Positions 1 through 8,854 of a stretch of 64,000 nucleotides of DNA are shown in pieces. Below the pieces are notes generated by a model. It saw only the letters and a program-made list of their open reading frames with translations. It was not told the origin of the DNA and made no database searches. The stretch's first letter is position 1; every line of letters begins with the position of its first letter. This stretch comes from Microcoleus sp. FACHB-68 (GTDB lineage: Bacteria > Cyanobacteriota > Cyanobacteriia > Cyanobacteriales > Oscillatoriaceae). The stretch covers positions 434,001-498,000 of the forward strand of contig NZ_JACJOT010000013.1 of the NCBI RefSeq assembly GCF_014695715.1, given 5' to 3'. Position numbers and translations under genes: made by a program.

Positions 1-434
1 AAGTCAAGTCATTAATAAGTAACAGTCAAATTTATCTCACCCTCGCCCTATAGGTACTATCGGTGAGGTCAGGAAAAAATCCCCATAAAAATCGTTTAGC
101 AAAATTGTAGTAAGAGCTTCCTAATCGCGTTTGATTTTTGCCCCTGTTCAAATATAAGTAGCTTTTTTATTGCATGAATATTAGTGTTGACTTTTACACT
201 TTTTAGATTTACTATATAAAATTTTTTAAAAAATGAAATTTAATTTTCTAGTCACACAAAAATAACAATTACCCTATCAGCGGAATTTTATTCTACCAAA
301 AGAGTAATATTTACCTTGGGTTTCTGCAACAAATTTTGGTAAATTCACGAAATCGTGTTGCAGCTTTATCGAGGAGTTAATTATACTGGTTTTGATAAGC
401 TTTTTTTAAGTAACGGAGTCTGGGAGGGATGAAG
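1..434. other. AT-rich upstream region, no gene seen
   Basis: No convincing coding sequence lies in this stretch. It is strongly A/T-rich with long T and A runs around 155-255 and probably holds the promoter of the sensor kinase that starts at 540. I could not place a -10/-35 pair with confidence. The left edge of the window may cut an upstream gene, but no open frame enters from it. Confidence 0.5.
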
Positions 435-507
435 AAAGCTATAAAGTTGAGTTTGCCGGCTTTTAAGCGGTATGAGCCTACCTCCAACTCAACATCTTAT
501 AGACTTT
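435..507 (+). promoter_or_regulatory. Leader hairpin upstream of the ethylene-receptor-like kinase
   Basis: The arm 435-453 pairs with 486-507. The core GTTGAGTT (446-453) matches AACTCAAC (486-493) exactly, and the pairing continues outward through CTATAA (439-444) with TTATAG (497-502) and AAAG with CTTT, with only small bulges. About 18 pairs close a 32-base loop. The 3' arm ends 33 bases before the ATG at 540 and is not followed by a T-run, so it looks like a leader RNA structure or a protein-binding site rather than a terminator. Confidence 0.45.
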
Positions 508-539
508 GATCCCTGATTAATACTTCTAAAAAAAATAAA

Positions 540-3500
540 ATGTTGGAATTATTCAAAAATCTTTTCGCTTGGGAACCATTTCTACCTCACGGACATTGCT
601 TCCTCTGGAAGCCTGGGTTAGTGGGGCTTCATATTGTTTCCGACTCGATTATCGCCCTAGCCTATTATTCAATTCCCATCACGCTGCTCTATTTTGTTCG
701 TAAGCGACAAGACTTACCCTACTCCTGGATGCTTCTGCTATTTAGCACCTTCATCCTCGCTTGTGGCACCACTCACCTGATGGAGATTTGGACGCTTTGG
801 CATCCCACCTATTGGCTGAGTGGATGCCTCAAAGCCATCACCGCGTTTGTTTCTTTATTAACGGCTGTTGAGATGCTGCTATTAGTGCCTAAGGCACTTG
901 CGCTTCCTAATCCTGTACAGATGGAAGCAACAAACGAAGAACTAGAGCATGAAATTGGCGAACGCAAGTTAGCAGAAGCAGCTCTAAAACAGGCTCGCAG
1001 CGAGTTAGAAGTTAGGGTAAAAGAACGCACGGCTCAACTCGCAAAAGCTAATCAGGAGTTGCGGCATGAAATTAGTGATCGCAAACAAGCACAATCTGCA
1101 TTGCAAGCCTCAGAAGCCAGACTGAAAGAAGTGCTTGACAACACCGGCGCTTTCATTTCCTCTGGACGTATCCATCCTGACAAACTTTGGGAATATGACT
1201 ACTATTCCCCTAATGGAGAGGAAATTTTTGGCTATAAGGGAGAAGAGTTTGCTGCCGATCCAAGTCTGTGGTTTTGTCGAATTCATGCCGAAGATATTGA
1301 GACGATCATTCTGCCGATTATGGAAGATTTGTATGCTGGATGCCAAATAAATATAGAGTATAGATTTCGTCATAAAAATGGCAGTTGGCGCTGGTTATAT
1401 AACAATTTGGTTGCGAAAAAATACGAATCTGAGGATTTCTGGTTTCTCACCGGCATCGTTATTGACATCACCAACCGCAAACAAGCAGAAACAGCATTGC
1501 AGGAAAGCGAACAGCGCTTTGCAGCTTTGGCAGAAGCCGCGCCTGTCGGTATTTTCCGCACCGATGCTCAAGGCAATTGCGTGTACGGCAACGAACGCTG
1601 TTTTGAAATGATCGGACTTTGCCTAGAGGAATCGATAGGAGCCGGCTGGACGACAACTATACATCCGGATGATCGGGATTGCACGATTGCCGCTTGGTTG
1701 AGTTTTGTACAACAGGGCATTCCCTATCACTGCGAACACCGCTTTCAGCGACCCGATGGTAGCGTTATCTGGGTGTTAGGACAGGCGATTGCTGAAAAAG
1801 ATGCCGAGGGAAATATCATCGGTTACATCGGCACTATTACCGATATTACAGAGCGCAAACAAGCCGAACAACTTTTAAAAGATTACAATCAAGTTCTCGA
1901 ATTTCAGGTGCAAGAACGCACGGCTGAACTTAGCCGAATGAATACTTATTTAGAGCAGAAAATTGAAGAACGCAAGCAAATAGAAGCGCAATTACGACGC
2001 AGCGAAGCGAAACTATCAGCTATCTTAGATAACGCAGGTGTTTGTATTTATATCAAAGATTTGAATGGCACTTACACCTACGTCAATCGCTTAACTGCGG
2101 AGCTTTTTGGACGGAACGAATCTGAAATTATTGGAGCGAATGATCGTGATTTTTTTGCAGAAGAGTTCGCTGTAACTTACAGAGAAAATAGCGCTCAGGT
2201 GATCAAAACGGGTGTTGTCCATCGCTTTGAGGAAGTCGGGATTGATTGTCAGGGAGAGCTTCATAACTATTTATCTACCAAAGTTCCTTTAAAAAATTCC
2301 GATGGCGATATCTATGCTATTTGCGGGATTTCCACAGATATTACGGAAATCAAGAAGGCAGAAGCAGCACTGCGGCAAAGTGAAGAACGAATGCAGGCAC
2401 TTTTGAGGGCAATACCCGATTTGATGTTTCGGCATCGGGTAGATGGTACTTATCTAGATATCGCGGGAAATGACAGTTCCTTACTGCTACCGCGCGAAGC
2501 ACTCATTGGCAAAAAGATACAACAGACCCCTATTCCCGAACCCATTAAAACCGGCCTGCTGGAACGTTTCAAGGCAGCAGTGGCAACCGGAACGCTGCAA
2601 ATTTACGAACACGACCTCAAACAACCCGATGGAATGCACAGCTACGAGACGCGCATCATGAAAAGCAGTGCTGATGAGGTCGTTTGTCTCGTGCGCGATA
2701 TCACCGAACGCAAGCACTCGCAAGCCGCCCTAGAAGAGAGCAAAGAACGCTACCGGACTGTAATCGCAGCGATGGCAGAAGGGATTGTCTTGCAAGACGC
2801 CGATGGTGCGATTCAAACTTGTAATCTCAGCGCCAAACGCATTTTGGGTTTGTCTTGTCAGCAAATGATGGGGCGAACTTCCCTCAATGCCGGTTGGCGA
2901 TCTGTTCGCGAAGATGGTTCGCTTTTCCCCGAAGAAGAACACCCGGCATTGATAACGCTGCGAACCGGCACCGCTTGCTCTAACGTCGTGATGGGAGTCC
3001 ACAAACCGGATAGTAGTTTTACTTGGATTTCAATTAATTCTCGGCCTTTATTTCGAGCCGGCGAACCGCTTCCCTACGCAGTTGTCGCCTCATTCGCGGA
3101 TATTAGCGCTCGTAAGCAGGCAGAAGCGGCATTGCGGCAAAGCGAAGCGCGTTATCTTGCGATTATTGAAGATCAAACGGAACTGATCGGTCGCGCCTCA
3201 CCCGATGGAACCTTAAGGTTTGTCAACGAAGCTTTCTGTCGATTCTATGGGAAGACACGCGAAGAACTCGTCGGTCACTGCTTTGAACCTGATGTGTTGG
3301 AGGAAGACCGGGAAAATGTTACAAGACTGATTAAGACGCTTAGTGTCGATAATCCGCTCGTGATTATCGAACATCGGGTCACTGCCAAGGGACAACAGGT
3401 GCGTTGGACGCAGTGGATTAACCGAGGAATATTCGACGAAGAGGGTCAACTCCTAGAGTTGCAAGGGGTTGGACGAGATATCACTGAACGCAAGGAAATG

Positions 3501-6500
3501 GAAGAAGCGCTTCGGGAAAGCGAAGCGATGCTATCGAGCATTTTTGATAACGCCGGCGCTTATATTTTCATTAAGGACTTAGATAGTCGCTACACCTACG
3601 CTAACCGTCCCATCTTGGAATTATTTGGCTGTAGCAAAGAAGAGATTATTGGTGCAGATAATTCCAAGTTTTTTGATGCAGAAACAGCTCAACGCTTGCG
3701 AGAAAGTGATTTGCAGGTTATTGAGAGCGGCGAGGTGTGGCAATCCCAAGAAGTTGCTATCAGGAAACACTCTGGGGAGGTGCATTACTATTGGGCCGTG
3801 AAAGTTCCCCTTAAACGCGCCGATGGGAGTATTTACGCTCTTTGCGGGATCTCAACCGAGATTACCGAACTGAAACGAACAGAAGAAGCGCTACGGCACA
3901 GCGAATCAACGCTTCGCAGCTTCTTTGATAGTGGCTCGATGTTGATGGGCATTGTTGAGCTTTATGACGACGACATTCTGCATCTTTCCGATAACTTATC
4001 AGCAGCGCGGTTTTTCAACACGACCCCAGAACTGATGAAAAATCGGTTCGCAAGTGACTTGGGAGTGCCGGCAGCACACCTACAACAGTGGATTGATCGC
4101 TACCGAGAAGCTTTACACACTCAAGCTGCCGTGCAATTTGAATATACTCACGAGACTTCAAGCGAGCAGAAGTGGCTTTCTGTAAGCGTTTGCCCGATTG
4201 GAACCGGCCCTAGCGGTCGTCCGAGATTGTCTTACATTGTTGAGGACATCAGCGAGCGCAAATGGGCAGAAGAGGCTCTACAGTTAAGCGAAAGCCGGCT
4301 CAAACATCTAACGGCTAGTATTCCGGGAACCCTTTACGCCTATGCACATTATCCTGATGGTTCAGCCAAGTTTGAATATATCAGTCTCGGTTGCCAAGAA
4401 ATGTTTGAGGTCGAGCCGGCACGGGTCATAGACGATGAAAATCTTATGTTGAACCAAATGTGCCCCTATGACCGACCCAGGTATGAAGAGGCTGTTGCTC
4501 GCGCCATTCAAAACGTGCAACCGTTTACTTCCGAATGGCGCAATATTGCTCCTTCTGGAAAACAAACATGGCTGCGCGTCCAAGCCCAACCGGAATGCCG
4601 TGAAGATGGCACTAAAGTTTTGCACGGCGTGATATTAGATATCACGGATCGCAAACAAGCGGAAGAAAAGCTTAAACAGGCCGAGCATAAATATCGCACC
4701 TTAATCGAACAAATTCCAGGCGTTGTTTATATCTCTGCGATTGCAGCAACGACTGAGCAAGCTTATATCAGCCCTCAAGTGCAACAGTTGCTAGAGATTT
4801 CTCCCGAAGAATGGTCTCCTGGGTTCTGTAATAGTTGGACTAATTATGTGCATCCAGAAGATCGCCATCGGGTTTGGCAAGCCGTAAACACTGCGATTTC
4901 GACGGGAGAACCATTGAGTGTCGAATATCGCATGATTACTGGTAATGGCAAAACGATCTGGATTAGAGATCGTGCCCATCTCGTTTCGTCTGCCGGCGGA
5001 CAGACTCAAGTGCTTCAGGGTTTAGCTTTCGATATTACCGACCGCAAGCAAATGGAGCAAGCCCTGCAAGAGAGCAACGAACGTTTTCAGCTAGCAGCAT
5101 CAGCAGTTAAAGGATTTATCTACGATTGGGATCTCAAACAGAATATCGTTCTAAGGACACAGGGACTATTTGAAGCCGTTGGATACCGCCCCGAAGAAGC
5201 CGAAGCTAAAGTTGATTGGTGGAACGAACAAGTCCACCCAGAAGATTTAGCCAAGGTTTCCCAGCAGCTATCCGTAGCATTTGCTAGTGAAACTCAAAAT
5301 TACTACGTGTTAGAATACCGACTTCGCCATCGAGATGGTCACTACGTTTACCTATCAGATTATGGGACGATCGCCAGAGATGCAAACGGACAAGCGATTC
5401 GAGCAGTCGGTCACGCAATAGATGTTAGTGATCGCAGAGAGGCAGAAGCCGCCTTGCAAAAAGCACTCCAAGCTGCCCAAGCCGCATCCATTGCTAAAAG
5501 CCGCTTTCTGTCTAATATGAGCCACGAACTGCGTACCCCTCTCAACGCCATTCTTGGTTTTAGTCAGGTGATGGTTCGCAGCCATTCTCTTTCCGCTGAA
5601 CACAAAGAGCAGTTAAAAATCATCAATCGCAGTGGCGAACATTTGCTTAATTTAATCAACGATATTCTGTCAATGTCCAAAATTGAAGCCGGTCAGACCA
5701 CGCTCAACCAAACTCGCTTTGACCTGTATCAGCTACTTGACAATTTAGAACAGATGCTTAAAATAAAAGCGACTTTCAAAGGGTTACAGCTAATCTTTGA
5801 ACGGGCATCAGATATTCCTCAATACGTGCAAACTGATGAAAATAAATTGCGTCAAGTCTTAATTAACCTGCTGGGAAATGCTGTTAAATTCACGACGGTT
5901 GGTCATGTCGCATTGCGAGTCAAAAAACGCGAACTTTTAGAAGTTAAGGATCGGGTACTAGAAAAAGCTTACTTTCAACATCTAAAAGTTGAAACTTGTC
6001 TATTATTTGAAGTTGAAGATACGGGACCCGGTATTGCCTCCCCTGAAATTGAAACTTTATTTAACCCTTTCGTGCAAACAGAAACGGGACGCAAATCAAT
6101 GGAAGGAACTGGGTTAGGGTTACCTATCAGTCGGCAGTTTGTACAGATGATGGGAGGAAATATTACAGTCAGCAGTCAAGTCTCCAAAGGAACCATTTTT
6201 AAATTTGATGTTCTTGTGCGCGAGGTTGTTGGGATTGATGAAAAAAGTTTATCGAACACCCAGCGAGTGATTGGATTAGAACCAAACCAGCCAACCTATC
6301 GTATCCTGGTGGTGGAGGATGTGGAAGAGAACCGTCAGTTGCTATTAAAATTGCTTGAACCTTTAGGATTTCAAGTGCGAGAAGCGGTTAACGGTGATGA
6401 AGCAATTGCTTTGTGGTCAACTTGGAAACCGCACCTGATCTGGATGGATATGCGGATGCCAGTTATGGATGGTTACGAAGCAACTAGAAAAATTAAAGCT

Positions 6501-6965
6501 TTGGAACAGCAAAATGCGGGGGTACAAGAGAATAATAGCTTGACTCTGGCCGGCAGAACTAAAATTATTGCTGTAACCGCTAGTGCTTTTGAGGAACAGC
6601 AAGCTAGAATTTTGGCAGCCGGTTGCGACGACTTCATACATAAGCCTTTCCGGGAGTCGCTACTGTTCGACAAGATAGCTCAACACCTCAAAGTGCGCTA
6701 TATCTACGAAGAAGACTATCAAAGCGACTCACCTCAGTTAGAAGCGCCCAGAAAACTTACCCCACAAGATTTGAGCATCATGTCTCCTGAGTGGATAGCG
6801 CAGCTACACCAAGCAATACTTTGTGCAAATGAACCCTTAATTTTGAAGCTAATCGAACAAATTCCCGATGCTGAAGCTTCTTTAGCCCATAATCTTACGG
6901 ATTTGCTCAATAATTTTCGTCTGGATCTGCTTTTTGATTTAACTCAAGAATTTAATCATGAGTAG
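540..6965 (+). CDS. Ethylene-receptor-like multi-PAS hybrid histidine kinase
   Basis: A 2141-residue membrane sensor kinase. Residues about 25-120 form three membrane helices matching the plant ETR1/cyanobacterial ethylene-binding domain: SDSIIALAYYSIP holds D35, Y42, I45 and P46, and CGTTH holds C75 and H79, the counterparts of the ETR1 copper and ethylene-site residues. Coiled coil follows to about 185, then eleven PAS/PAC units (about 190-1630), each closing with a DITxRK-type motif. Next come a HisKA box with phospho-accepting H1662 (SHELRTPLN), a HATPase domain (DTGPGI, GTGLGL) and a receiver with D1970. It should autophosphorylate and pass phosphate to its own receiver. The stop overlaps the next gene, a diguanylate cyclase. 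Ligand identity is inferred from the conserved residues; the PAS domains could bind other cofactors. The ATG follows an A-rich stretch without a strong Shine-Dalgarno. Confidence 0.9.
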   Translation: MLELFKNLFAWEPFLPHGHCFLWKPGLVGLHIVSDSIIALAYYSIPITLLYFVRKRQDLPYSWMLLLFSTFILACGTTHLMEIWTLWHPTYWLSGCLKAITAFVSLLTAVEMLLLVPKALALPNPVQMEATNEELEHEIGERKLAEAALKQARSELEVRVKERTAQLAKANQELRHEISDRKQAQSALQASEARLKEVLDNTGAFISSGRIHPDKLWEYDYYSPNGEEIFGYKGEEFAADPSLWFCRIHAEDIETIILPIMEDLYAGCQINIEYRFRHKNGSWRWLYNNLVAKKYESEDFWFLTGIVIDITNRKQAETALQESEQRFAALAEAAPVGIFRTDAQGNCVYGNERCFEMIGLCLEESIGAGWTTTIHPDDRDCTIAAWLSFVQQGIPYHCEHRFQRPDGSVIWVLGQAIAEKDAEGNIIGYIGTITDITERKQAEQLLKDYNQVLEFQVQERTAELSRMNTYLEQKIEERKQIEAQLRRSEAKLSAILDNAGVCIYIKDLNGTYTYVNRLTAELFGRNESEIIGANDRDFFAEEFAVTYRENSAQVIKTGVVHRFEEVGIDCQGELHNYLSTKVPLKNSDGDIYAICGISTDITEIKKAEAALRQSEERMQALLRAIPDLMFRHRVDGTYLDIAGNDSSLLLPREALIGKKIQQTPIPEPIKTGLLERFKAAVATGTLQIYEHDLKQPDGMHSYETRIMKSSADEVVCLVRDITERKHSQAALEESKERYRTVIAAMAEGIVLQDADGAIQTCNLSAKRILGLSCQQMMGRTSLNAGWRSVREDGSLFPEEEHPALITLRTGTACSNVVMGVHKPDSSFTWISINSRPLFRAGEPLPYAVVASFADISARKQAEAALRQSEARYLAIIEDQTELIGRASPDGTLRFVNEAFCRFYGKTREELVGHCFEPDVLEEDRENVTRLIKTLSVDNPLVIIEHRVTAKGQQVRWTQWINRGIFDEEGQLLELQGVGRDITERKEMEEALRESEAMLSSIFDNAGAYIFIKDLDSRYTYANRPILELFGCSKEEIIGADNSKFFDAETAQRLRESDLQVIESGEVWQSQEVAIRKHSGEVHYYWAVKVPLKRADGSIYALCGISTEITELKRTEEALRHSESTLRSFFDSGSMLMGIVELYDDDILHLSDNLSAARFFNTTPELMKNRFASDLGVPAAHLQQWIDRYREALHTQAAVQFEYTHETSSEQKWLSVSVCPIGTGPSGRPRLSYIVEDISERKWAEEALQLSESRLKHLTASIPGTLYAYAHYPDGSAKFEYISLGCQEMFEVEPARVIDDENLMLNQMCPYDRPRYEEAVARAIQNVQPFTSEWRNIAPSGKQTWLRVQAQPECREDGTKVLHGVILDITDRKQAEEKLKQAEHKYRTLIEQIPGVVYISAIAATTEQAYISPQVQQLLEISPEEWSPGFCNSWTNYVHPEDRHRVWQAVNTAISTGEPLSVEYRMITGNGKTIWIRDRAHLVSSAGGQTQVLQGLAFDITDRKQMEQALQESNERFQLAASAVKGFIYDWDLKQNIVLRTQGLFEAVGYRPEEAEAKVDWWNEQVHPEDLAKVSQQLSVAFASETQNYYVLEYRLRHRDGHYVYLSDYGTIARDANGQAIRAVGHAIDVSDRREAEAALQKALQAAQAASIAKSRFLSNMSHELRTPLNAILGFSQVMVRSHSLSAEHKEQLKIINRSGEHLLNLINDILSMSKIEAGQTTLNQTRFDLYQLLDNLEQMLKIKATFKGLQLIFERASDIPQYVQTDENKLRQVLINLLGNAVKFTTVGHVALRVKKRELLEVKDRVLEKAYFQHLKVETCLLFEVEDTGPGIASPEIETLFNPFVQTETGRKSMEGTGLGLPISRQFVQMMGGNITVSSQVSKGTIFKFDVLVREVVGIDEKSLSNTQRVIGLEPNQPTYRILVVEDVEENRQLLLKLLEPLGFQVREAVNGDEAIALWSTWKPHLIWMDMRMPVMDGYEATRKIKALEQQNAGVQENNSLTLAGRTKIIAVTASAFEEQQARILAAGCDDFIHKPFRESLLFDKIAQHLKVRYIYEEDYQSDSPQLEAPRKLTPQDLSIMSPEWIAQLHQAILCANEPLILKLIEQIPDAEASLAHNLTDLLNNFRLDLLFDLTQEFNHE

Positions 6966-8520
6966 TGACCAAGCATCTACTTTTCCTGAAGATATTCTCA
7001 TCGTTGATGATAGCGCGGACAACCTAAGAGTTTTGTCTACGATACTTGCTGAGCAAGGATATTACGTGAGAAAAGTAATTAATGGAAAACTGGCTTTAAT
7101 AGTCGCGCAAACCGCTCCACCGGCTCTAATTTTACTTGACATTTTGATGCCCGATTTGGATGGCTATGAAGTTTGCCGATTGCTGAAAGCGAACCCACTA
7201 ACAGCGGAAATTCCAGTAATTTTTATCAGCGCTCTTGATGATATATTTGATAAGGTTAAAGCCTTTGATGTCGGCGGAGTGGACTACATTACGAAACCTT
7301 TCCAGGCGGCAGAAATTTTAGCTCGGATTAAAAGTCAATTGACGATTCGAGGCTTTTATATTCAACTGCAACGGCAAGCACAAAAACTCACCGACCAAAA
7401 TAAATGCTTACAACAAGAAATTAAAAAACGCCAACGCGCTGAAGCAGAAACCAATCTTTTATTGAAGATAACGCAAGCAATTAGCGCATCGGAAGATTTT
7501 CCTTCGGCTTTAGAAGTAACTGTTCGCCAAGTTTGCGAAACAATAAGTTGGGATTTGGGAGAAGCTTGGATTCCTGATGAGGAGCGTGAGGTTTTAGAAT
7601 ATAGTCGAAGTTGGTATTCTAGCGAAGCGAACCTAGAAAAGTTTCAACTTGAGAGCAAGACCTTAACCTATGCCCCAAATGTAGGACTGCCGGGACGAGT
7701 TTGGATATCTAAACAACCGGAGTGGATAGAAGATGTTTCTGTTGCCAAAGACCCAGTTTTTTTTCGGTCTGATCTTGCCTTAGAAGCTGGACTCAAAGCA
7801 GCGTTAGGGATTCCTATTGTTCTTAACAACCAAGTCTTAACAGTTTTGATTTTTTTTAAGAAAGAAAAGCTTGAACCCAAACAGCGATTGATTGAGCTAG
7901 TTAATGCCGTTGCTACCCAATTAGGTTCGCTTGTTCAGCGCAAAAAGGCTGAATCCGCTCTCAAAGAAGCTAACCTGAAACTCCACCGGCTTGCGACTTT
8001 GGATGAGTTGACAGGAGTGGCGAATCGTCGTTGTTTTAATGAATACTTGAATCAAGAGTGGCGGCGGATGGCACGAGAGAAATTACCCTTGTCTTTAATT
8101 TTGTGCGATCTAGATTATTTTAAACAATATAACGATACTTATGGTCATTTAGCCGGAGATTTTTGCTTGCAGAAGGTCGCAAAAACAATTCGCTGCACGC
8201 TCAACCGGCCCGGAGATTTAGTTGCTCGTTATGGGGGTGAAGAATTTGTGGTAATTTTGCCGAATACCCATGCTAATGGAGCTTTACAAATTGCTGAAAC
8301 TATGCGAAATGAAGTTGAAAATCTTAAGATGGATCATGCCCAATCTGATATCAGTCAATATGTGACTTTGAGTTTGGGCGTTGTTAGCTTAATTCCTCAA
8401 AATCCACTCAACCCTTCAATTTTAATGGCTGTAGCGGATAAGGCACTTTATCAAGCTAAAGCTCAGGGAAGAAACTGCTCAGTTTTAAAACCTTTGGATT
8501 TAGAAAATTTAGAATTATAA
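6958..8520 (+). CDS. Response regulator with GAF and GGDEF (diguanylate cyclase)
   Basis: 520 residues: a receiver (about 12-130, phospho-acceptor D61 in LILLDILMPD), a short coiled coil, a GAF domain (about 165-315) and a GGDEF domain (about 340-510). The active-site signature is GGEEF, and five residues upstream is an intact RxxD (RPGD) inhibitory site, so an active cyclic-di-GMP synthase with product feedback is expected. The ATG lies inside the end of the upstream kinase gene (ATGAGTAG), implying translational coupling. The natural reading is that the kinase phosphorylates this receiver and so sets c-di-GMP output. The partnership is inferred from the overlap; the domain calls are direct. 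Confidence 0.92.
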   Translation: MSSDQASTFPEDILIVDDSADNLRVLSTILAEQGYYVRKVINGKLALIVAQTAPPALILLDILMPDLDGYEVCRLLKANPLTAEIPVIFISALDDIFDKVKAFDVGGVDYITKPFQAAEILARIKSQLTIRGFYIQLQRQAQKLTDQNKCLQQEIKKRQRAEAETNLLLKITQAISASEDFPSALEVTVRQVCETISWDLGEAWIPDEEREVLEYSRSWYSSEANLEKFQLESKTLTYAPNVGLPGRVWISKQPEWIEDVSVAKDPVFFRSDLALEAGLKAALGIPIVLNNQVLTVLIFFKKEKLEPKQRLIELVNAVATQLGSLVQRKKAESALKEANLKLHRLATLDELTGVANRRCFNEYLNQEWRRMAREKLPLSLILCDLDYFKQYNDTYGHLAGDFCLQKVAKTIRCTLNRPGDLVARYGGEEFVVILPNTHANGALQIAETMRNEVENLKMDHAQSDISQYVTLSLGVVSLIPQNPLNPSILMAVADKALYQAKAQGRNCSVLKPLDLENLEL

Positions 8521-8854
8521 ATATCAGTCATTTTATGAGCAGCGAATCTCCAGCTTGAGTCTGCGAATTGAATTGCTAAACACAAGTACAAATACCCTGC
8601 CGGCAGCCTATTCAGAAGCACTGCCTGATGGGGTCTTCTCTCAAAATGTCAAATCTCAAAATGTCAAATCCATAGCTGATCACGAAAATCTTTTTAAAAG
8701 AACTCAATGGGAAGTAGATAAGAATTTTAGCAGCTTTTAACTTTTAAGCGATCTGAGGAGAAATTAATTTTAAAATAAATTAGCTCTGCTTTACTGCCGG
8801 CAGCAGAAACGTCAAAATAGGGATGACGATTTCTTTCTGGCGCAAATTTGACTG
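8521..8854. other. Intergenic region with a 15-bp direct repeat
   Basis: No convincing gene. An open frame of 61 codons (8555-8740) begins only at TTG, has no ribosome-binding site and resembles nothing I know. It contains two perfect tandem copies of TCTCAAAATGTCAAA (8639-8653 and 8654-8668). The stretch before dnaG probably carries the dnaG promoter. Confidence 0.5.

Noticed and set aside
8555-8740. Open frame of 61 codons before dnaG
   Set aside because: TTG start, no ribosome-binding site, and it is crossed by a non-coding direct repeat.
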